Part shown: one piece after another, positions 6,448 to 10,000 of the stretch | Numbering within the stretch: the first letter of the stretch is position 1 | Layout of the letters: each line of letters opens with the position of its first letter | NCBI GenBank assembly: GCA_020216985.1 | Contig: JAIWOH010000147.1 | Coordinates: forward strand, 1 to 10,000 | DNA length: 10,000 nt | DNA from: Nitrospira sp. | GTDB taxonomy: Bacteria; Nitrospirota; Nitrospiria; Nitrospirales; Nitrospiraceae | Direction of reading: 5' to 3' | The notes under the pieces: model-generated | What the model was told of the DNA's origin: nothing | The model's database searches: none | Seen by the model: the letters and a program-made list of their open reading frames with translations, nothing else | Made by a program: the position numbers and the translations under genes

Positions 6448-7185
6448 ATGACTCAGCCGCTCACGACTTTCTCTAAAGGCAAGGTCGTTCTCGCCCTTAT
6501 GATCGCCCTTGCCATCGGCGCGTTGTATTATCTCGACGTGGGCCGCTATCTTTCCTTGGAATCTCTCAAAGAGAACCGTGATCGTCTGCTGGCCTTTACC
6601 GAAGAACGGTACACGGTTTCGGTCGCCCTGTTCATCCTGACATATGTCGTGGTGGCAGGTCTTGCCCTTCCCGGCGCCGTGATTCTGACGTTGGCCGGCG
6701 GGTTTCTCTTCGGCAGCGCACTGGGAACCCTGTTCGTGAACATCGGTGCTACGACGGGGGCGACGTTGGCGTTTCTGGCCTCGCGATATCTGTTGCGGGA
6801 CTGGGTGGAAGAAAGGTTTGGGGCTTGGGTGGGGCCGCTCCAGGATGGCATTGCGCGGAACGCATTTTCGTACCTGTTGACCTTGCGGTTGATTCCCATC
6901 GTTCCTTTTTTTGCGCTCAACCTCGTTTCAGGAGTGACGCGCATGAGCTTGAGAACCTATGTGTCGGCCACGGCACTGGGGATCATTCCCGGCTCGTTTG
7001 TCTATGCCTATGCGGGGCGGCAACTTGGTTCGATCAATTCCCTCCAGGAGATCGCTTCCCCGCAGGTCATCAGCGCGTTCATCCTGCTGGGGCTTCTGGC
7101 GTTGACGCCGGTCATCTACAAAAAATGGTCCGGGAGGACGGTCGACGACCGACGAACGGCAGGGGGACATCATGATCCTGAATGA
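6448..7185 (+). CDS. TVP38/TMEM64-family membrane protein (VTT domain)
   Basis: The ATG at 6448 gives 245 residues; a GTG five codons upstream is possible and neither has a clear Shine-Dalgarno sequence. A first membrane helix (about 14-30) is followed by a loop, then the VTT-domain core: a helix at about 57-76, the motif LAGGFLFG (82-89), a small-residue-rich helix ending LASRYLLRDW, the hallmark LRLIPIVPFFALNLVSG (146-162), GIIPG (178-182) and a last helix around 207-221. This is the TVP38/TMEM64/DedA-like superfamily of polytopic inner-membrane proteins with re-entrant loops, linked in other organisms to lipid scrambling or small-molecule transport. The substrate here is unknown. Its end overlaps the flavoprotein gene by 14 bases, and in some bacteria the two domains are one fused protein, so they probably act together. 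Confidence 0.87.
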   Translation: MTQPLTTFSKGKVVLALMIALAIGALYYLDVGRYLSLESLKENRDRLLAFTEERYTVSVALFILTYVVVAGLALPGAVILTLAGGFLFGSALGTLFVNIGATTGATLAFLASRYLLRDWVEERFGAWVGPLQDGIARNAFSYLLTLRLIPIVPFFALNLVSGVTRMSLRTYVSATALGIIPGSFVYAYAGRQLGSINSLQEIASPQVISAFILLGLLALTPVIYKKWSGRTVDDRRTAGGHHDPE

Positions 7186-8728
7186 GGGACCCTTTATCCT
7201 GCCAGGTGATGAGCATGATCAGCGGCTTGTCGCCAATGTCCGCCCATCCGATTGGACCAACCCGCAACCGGAAGGCCGTTACAACATTGCGGTGCTTGGC
7301 GCGGGAACGGCCGGATTGATTACCGCAATTGTCGCCGCGAGTCTTGGCGCCAAGGTCGCCTTGATTGAAAAACGGGCCATGGGGGGTGACTGTCTGAACG
7401 TCGGGTGTGTGCCGTCAAAAGGGCTTCTGCGGGCCACCAGGGCTTGGGCGGATCTCCACCGCGCCAAAGACTTCGGCATCCATGTTCCGCCGGGGGCGAC
7501 GTTCGATTTTGGGGCCGCGATGGCGCGCATGAGAACGCTGCGTGCCCGCATCAGCCGTAACGATTCGGTGCATCGTTACACGAAGCTCGGTGTGGATGTG
7601 TATCTCGGTGTCGGTCGGTTTTTGAACAGCGACTCCCTGCAAGTGAACGGACCGGCCGGCGAGCGGACGATCCGTTTTGTCAAAGCCGCGATCTGCACCG
7701 GAGCCCGTCCCTCCGCCCCACCGATTCCAGGGTTGCAGGAAACCGGCTATCTGACGAATGAAACGGTGTTCTCGTTGACGGAACCGCCCGGACGGTTGGG
7801 GATCATCGGCGCCGGGCCGATCGGCTGCGAGCTGGCCCAAGCTTTTGCCAGGTTCGGCAGTCGCGTGTATCTGATCGAGGCACTCCATGGCATTCTGCCA
7901 AGGGAAGATCGCGACGCGGCTGAGATCCTCCAGCATCGGTTGGTGCAGGACGGCGTACAAATTCTCTGTTGCAGTCGGGACTTGGCTGTGGAGAAAACGG
8001 GAGCCGGCAAGCGGTTGGTGCTCAACTCACACGGCCGGCAGCACTACATAACGGTCGATGACATTCTGGTCGGGACTGGGCGGACACCGAACGTGGAAGG
8101 GTTGGGATTGAGCAACGCCGGTATCGACTATGGCTCTGCAGGGATCACCGTCAATCGGCGACTCCAAACCTCCAATCCCTCGATTTTTGCGGCGGGCGAC
8201 GTCTGTTCCCGCCATCAGTTTACCCATGCCGCCGACGCCATGGCACAGATCGTGATCCAGAACGCCCTGTTTCCCCATCCATTTGGATTGGGCTATGCCG
8301 ATGTTGAGTCATTGATCATGTCTTGGTGTACGTTCACTGCTCCTGAAATCGCCCACGTCGGGCTTTCCGAGCAGGAAGCGAAAGCCAAGGGGCTTGCAGT
8401 CGAGACCTATACCTACAAACTCGACGAAGTCGATCGGGCGATTCTTGACGGAGAAGAGGAAGGGTTCGCCAGAATCCATATCCAGAAGGGGACTGATCGG
8501 ATTGTCGGGGCGACTATCGTGGCGGCCCACGCGGGCGAGATGATCAATGAATTCTCCGTCTTGATGAAGGCCGGTCGCGGCGCAAAGGTCATTGCCGGCA
8601 CCATTCATCCCTATCCAACCCAGGCCGAGGTCAACAAGAAGGTCGTCAATCTGTGGCGCAAAGCCCATTTCTCCGAAAGCACGAAACGGCTCCTCGTCAA
8701 ACTGTTTACCTGGCTGAGGAAAGAATGA
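7172..8728 (+). CDS. MerA-like FAD/NAD(P)-disulfide oxidoreductase (class I)
   Basis: A 518-residue protein. The FAD-binding Rossmann motif GAGTAG is at 43-48, the redox-active disulfide GGDCLNVGCVPSK gives Cys74 and Cys79, the NAD(P)-binding motif GAGPIG is at 213-218 with a Glu at the end of the next strand (LIEA), which hints at NADH, and the second FAD motif ends in IFAAGDVC. The C-terminal dimer domain carries HPYPTQAE (479-486), whose His479-Glu486 pair is the usual active-site base. This is the lipoamide dehydrogenase/mercuric reductase family. It lacks the N-terminal heavy-metal domain and the C-terminal Cys-Cys pair of true MerA, so mercury reduction is unlikely. No lipoamide-complex genes are nearby, arguing against Lpd. 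The start is supported by AGGGGGA inside the preceding gene. The last about 15 residues (TKRLLVKLFTWLRKE) are basic and amphipathic and could touch the membrane beside its VTT partner. The electron acceptor is unknown. Confidence 0.88.
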   Translation: MILNEGPFILPGDEHDQRLVANVRPSDWTNPQPEGRYNIAVLGAGTAGLITAIVAASLGAKVALIEKRAMGGDCLNVGCVPSKGLLRATRAWADLHRAKDFGIHVPPGATFDFGAAMARMRTLRARISRNDSVHRYTKLGVDVYLGVGRFLNSDSLQVNGPAGERTIRFVKAAICTGARPSAPPIPGLQETGYLTNETVFSLTEPPGRLGIIGAGPIGCELAQAFARFGSRVYLIEALHGILPREDRDAAEILQHRLVQDGVQILCCSRDLAVEKTGAGKRLVLNSHGRQHYITVDDILVGTGRTPNVEGLGLSNAGIDYGSAGITVNRRLQTSNPSIFAAGDVCSRHQFTHAADAMAQIVIQNALFPHPFGLGYADVESLIMSWCTFTAPEIAHVGLSEQEAKAKGLAVETYTYKLDEVDRAILDGEEEGFARIHIQKGTDRIVGATIVAAHAGEMINEFSVLMKAGRGAKVIAGTIHPYPTQAEVNKKVVNLWRKAHFSESTKRLLVKLFTWLRKE

Positions 8729-8751
8729 TGAGGAAGAGCCCTTTACGATGA
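8725..8751 (+). promoter_or_regulatory. Translational coupling junction with an 8-codon mini-ORF
   Basis: The flavoprotein stop is embedded in ATGA (8725-8728), and the DUF3047 start is embedded in ATGA (8748-8751). The frame opened by the first ATG encodes MMRKSPLR and closes exactly at the TGA of the second. It contains AGGAAGAG (8731-8738), the ribosome binding site of the downstream gene. A terminating ribosome could restart and be passed to the next gene. The arrangement is seen in the sequence; its use is inference, and chance is possible in a 27-base junction. Confidence 0.3.
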
Positions 8752-9485
8752 AGCAACGGTTGATCGCCTGTCTCCTCGTCTGGCTCACGATATGGGTGGC
8801 ATCGCCAGTAGCGGCTGATGAACAGACTATCGAGGTGGCTCGATTCTCCGCTCACCAACCAGGGCCAGGCTTGCCCGAAGGATGGAAGCCGCTGACGTTC
8901 AAGAAAATTCCCAAACCGACTGTCTATGAATTGGGCAGGGATGGCAGACGGGTTGTGGTGAAGGCCGTGAGCGAGTCGTCCGCCTCCGGCTTGATCAAGG
9001 AAGTCAAGATCAATCCCAAAGCATTTCCGATCGTCCGATGGAGTTGGAAGGTGGAAAACCTGATCCAAAAGAGCGACGTCACCAAAAAAGAAGGAGACGA
9101 CTATCCGGCAAGGCTCTATATCACGTTCGAGTACGATCCGGACAAGGTGAGTGTCGGAAAGAAGCTCAAATTCATGGCGGGCCGGGCTCTGTTCGGAGAC
9201 ATTCCGATCGCGGCGATCAATTATATTTGGGAGACAAAGACACCGGCCGGCACGGTCATCGACAATGCCTATACGGATTTCGTGAAGATGATCGTCGTGC
9301 AAAGCGGTCCCAAGAATGTCGGGCGATGGATCGAAGAGTCGCGCAATCTCTATGAAGACTATAAGAATGCCTTCGGCGAAGAGCCGCCGATGGTCAACGG
9401 TGTGGCCATCATGACGGACACGGACAATACCGGGGAACGGGCAACGGCCTACTATGGAGACATCACGTTCACCAAGCAGCCGTAA
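8748..9485 (+). CDS. Periplasmic DUF3047 protein
   Basis: A 245-residue protein with a Sec signal peptide (1-23, cleavage after PVAA) and AGGAAGAG upstream of the ATG. The mature part shows the DUF3047 pattern throughout: FSAHQPG and LPEGW (33-46), VKAVSESSASGLIKE (71-85), IVRWSWKVENL (95-105), GDDYPARLYITFEY (117-129), an INYIWE segment (157-162), RWIEESRNLYEDYKNAFGE (193-211) and IMTDTDNTGE (221-230), ending in an AYYGDITF strand. The fold is expected to be a beta-sandwich resembling carbohydrate-binding domains; the biochemical role of the family is unknown. It lies 19 bases after the flavoprotein and closes this operon, so it may act on the periplasmic side of the same process. The family call is firm; function is not inferred. 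Confidence 0.87.
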   Translation: MKQRLIACLLVWLTIWVASPVAADEQTIEVARFSAHQPGPGLPEGWKPLTFKKIPKPTVYELGRDGRRVVVKAVSESSASGLIKEVKINPKAFPIVRWSWKVENLIQKSDVTKKEGDDYPARLYITFEYDPDKVSVGKKLKFMAGRALFGDIPIAAINYIWETKTPAGTVIDNAYTDFVKMIVVQSGPKNVGRWIEESRNLYEDYKNAFGEEPPMVNGVAIMTDTDNTGERATAYYGDITFTKQP

Positions 9486-9754
9486 CGGGAAAAGCAAAGA
9501 GAGTGTCACGCAATAGCCAATCGTCCTAACTCAGGTTCCTATCCTAGCCGACCGGCGTATTTTCACGTCGTTTTGTTGAGGATGCTGGTGAACCCAGCTC
9601 ACTGTGTGTGCTCTCCATTACTCATCGCTTCATAGCGACAATAAAAATTGGTGCCCCGTTTACCTCCGATCAATTCCTTCGTCAAAAGACCAGCGGCAGG
9701 GGTGCGTCCAGAGAAGGAAGAACTCGATACCCACACCGTGCCTTGCCGCGAAAT

Positions 9755-9786
9755 CCAACCGACGAGATCCTACGGTTGGGATCTCG
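9755..9786 (+). promoter_or_regulatory. Two overlapping, mutually exclusive leader hairpins
   Basis: Hairpin A pairs CCAACCG (9755-9761) with CGGTTGG (9773-9779). Hairpin B pairs CGAGATCC (9763-9770) with GGATCTCG (9779-9786), a perfect 8-base stem with loop TACGGTTG. The 5' arm of B lies in the loop of A, and the 3' arm of A lies in the loop of B, so they either exclude one another or form a strained pseudoknot. The structure ends 7 bases before the Shine-Dalgarno sequence of the next gene, a position suited to translational control. Confidence 0.4.
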
Positions 9787-9793
9787 CTATCAC

Positions 9794-9800
9794 AAGGAGG
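9794..9800 (+). promoter_or_regulatory. Very strong ribosome binding site AAGGAGG
   Basis: AAGGAGG is a full match to the anti-Shine-Dalgarno core and ends five bases before the ATG at 9806. It is the strongest ribosome binding site in the window and fixes the start of the interrupted last gene. Confidence 0.7.
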
Positions 9801-9805
9801 GAGGC

Positions 9806-10000
9806 ATGATCAGAGGGAGTCGATCGATCGGGTGTGTATGGCTGGCTGGATTTTTATTAAGTTTCGCGGGCTAGTCTTTCGGCGGGAGTACCTTGGCTGC
9901 CGACCCACGGGTGGTGTTCGAATTGACGGATGAACCGGGTGCCTGGTTCAGAAACGCGGCGGGACCGGTCGCGGGATTTCAGGCCTTGGCGGTGGTGACG
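9806..10000 (+). pseudogene. 5' end of an exported-protein gene with an in-frame TAG in its signal peptide (runs off the right edge)
   Basis: From the ATG at 9806 the frame reads MIRGSRSIGCVWLAGFLLSF then AG, and meets TAG at 9872-9874. The same frame then stays open for 42 codons to the window edge, reading SFGGSTLAADPRVVFELTDE and on through GAWFRNAAGPVAGFQALAVV. The two parts join into one normal signal peptide: basic N-region, hydrophobic core 9-21, cleavage near STLAA. The stop therefore interrupts a real gene rather than ending a short one. Possible explanations are a nonsense mutation, a sequencing or assembly error, readthrough, or a leader peptide followed by an internal start such as TTG 9893, which would lose the signal peptide. 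TAG recoding is unlikely because two other genes in this window end normally in TAG. The mature N-terminus vaguely recalls secreted copper-protein precursors, but too little is visible to name a family. Confidence 0.55.

Larger units (their letters stand above)
9486..9805. other. Intergenic leader region before the last gene
   Basis: No gene is supported in these 320 bases; two short overlapping frames lack family features. A small stem (TCGCT 9625-9629, AGCGA 9634-9638) precedes an A-rich run and would be only a weak terminator for the DUF3047 operon. The right end holds two overlapping hairpins and a very strong ribosome binding site, described separately. No clear promoter pair was recognised. 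Confidence 0.4.

Noticed and set aside
6291..6476. A 61-residue frame starting at TTG between the lipoprotein and the VTT gene
   Set aside because: It has a weak start, no ribosome binding site and no recognisable domain, and it runs through the probable promoter and into the VTT gene.
7172..8728. Annotation as mercuric reductase (merA)
   Set aside because: No N-terminal heavy-metal domain, no C-terminal Cys-Cys pair and no other mer genes nearby.
9806..9874. TAG read as an amino acid (alternative genetic code)
   Set aside because: The PII-like gene and the small lipoprotein gene in the same window both end properly in TAG, so general amber reassignment is not supported.
1..10000. CRISPR arrays, tRNA or rRNA genes, insertion sequences, prophage or toxin-antitoxin genes
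   Set aside because: No regularly spaced repeats, cloverleaf-like sequences, transposase or integrase motifs, or paired small toxin-like genes were seen on either strand.

Overview
The window looks like chromosomal DNA from a Gram-negative (diderm) bacterium of moderate to fairly high GC. The evidence is a complete intermembrane YdbH-YnbE-YdbL set, several Sec signal peptides, probable lipoproteins and inner-membrane proteins. The style of the proteins (a secreted Fn3-BACON protein, a small PII-like protein, a TVP38 protein beside a MerA-like flavoprotein, and DUF3047) suggests a Nitrospira-type (Nitrospirota) genome. That placement rests on family resemblance and is not proven here. There are no rRNA or tRNA genes, IS elements, CRISPR arrays or phage genes.

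Layout. The left part is read from the minus strand: the N-terminal third of a YihY/BrkB-family membrane protein runs off the left edge (320 to 1), preceded by a secreted Fn3-BACON protein (1277 to 522) and a 101-residue PII-like protein (1858 to 1553) with its own likely terminator. From about 1.9-2.07 kb transcription diverges and the rest is on the plus strand. First comes a three-gene operon, ydbH-ynbE-ydbL (2073 to 5470), with a 4-base overlap and a 15-base gap. A 530-base non-coding stretch with several inverted and direct repeats follows, then a small orphan lipoprotein (6003 to 6251). After a good sigma70-like promoter comes a second operon: a TVP38/TMEM64 (VTT-domain) membrane protein, a MerA-like pyridine nucleotide-disulfide oxidoreductase overlapping it by 14 bases, and a periplasmic DUF3047 protein 19 bases further on (6448 to 9485). 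The window ends in the 5' end of an exported protein with a very strong ribosome binding site but an in-frame TAG inside its signal peptide (9806 to 10000).

How the genes work together. In E. coli YdbH is an AsmA-like inner-membrane-anchored bridge that meets the outer-membrane lipoprotein YnbE to carry phospholipids to the outer membrane, with YdbL as periplasmic modulator. All three partners are here in the same order, so the same job is likely. The VTT protein and the flavoprotein are probably a functional pair, since the two domain types are also known fused in other bacteria; the substrate is unknown.

Nothing here is clearly a new defence or mobile system. The points most worth a second look are the amber codon in the last gene and the overlapping hairpins just upstream of it, the VTT/flavoprotein/DUF3047 cluster, and the lipid-bridge operon if the host is confirmed as non-proteobacterial.
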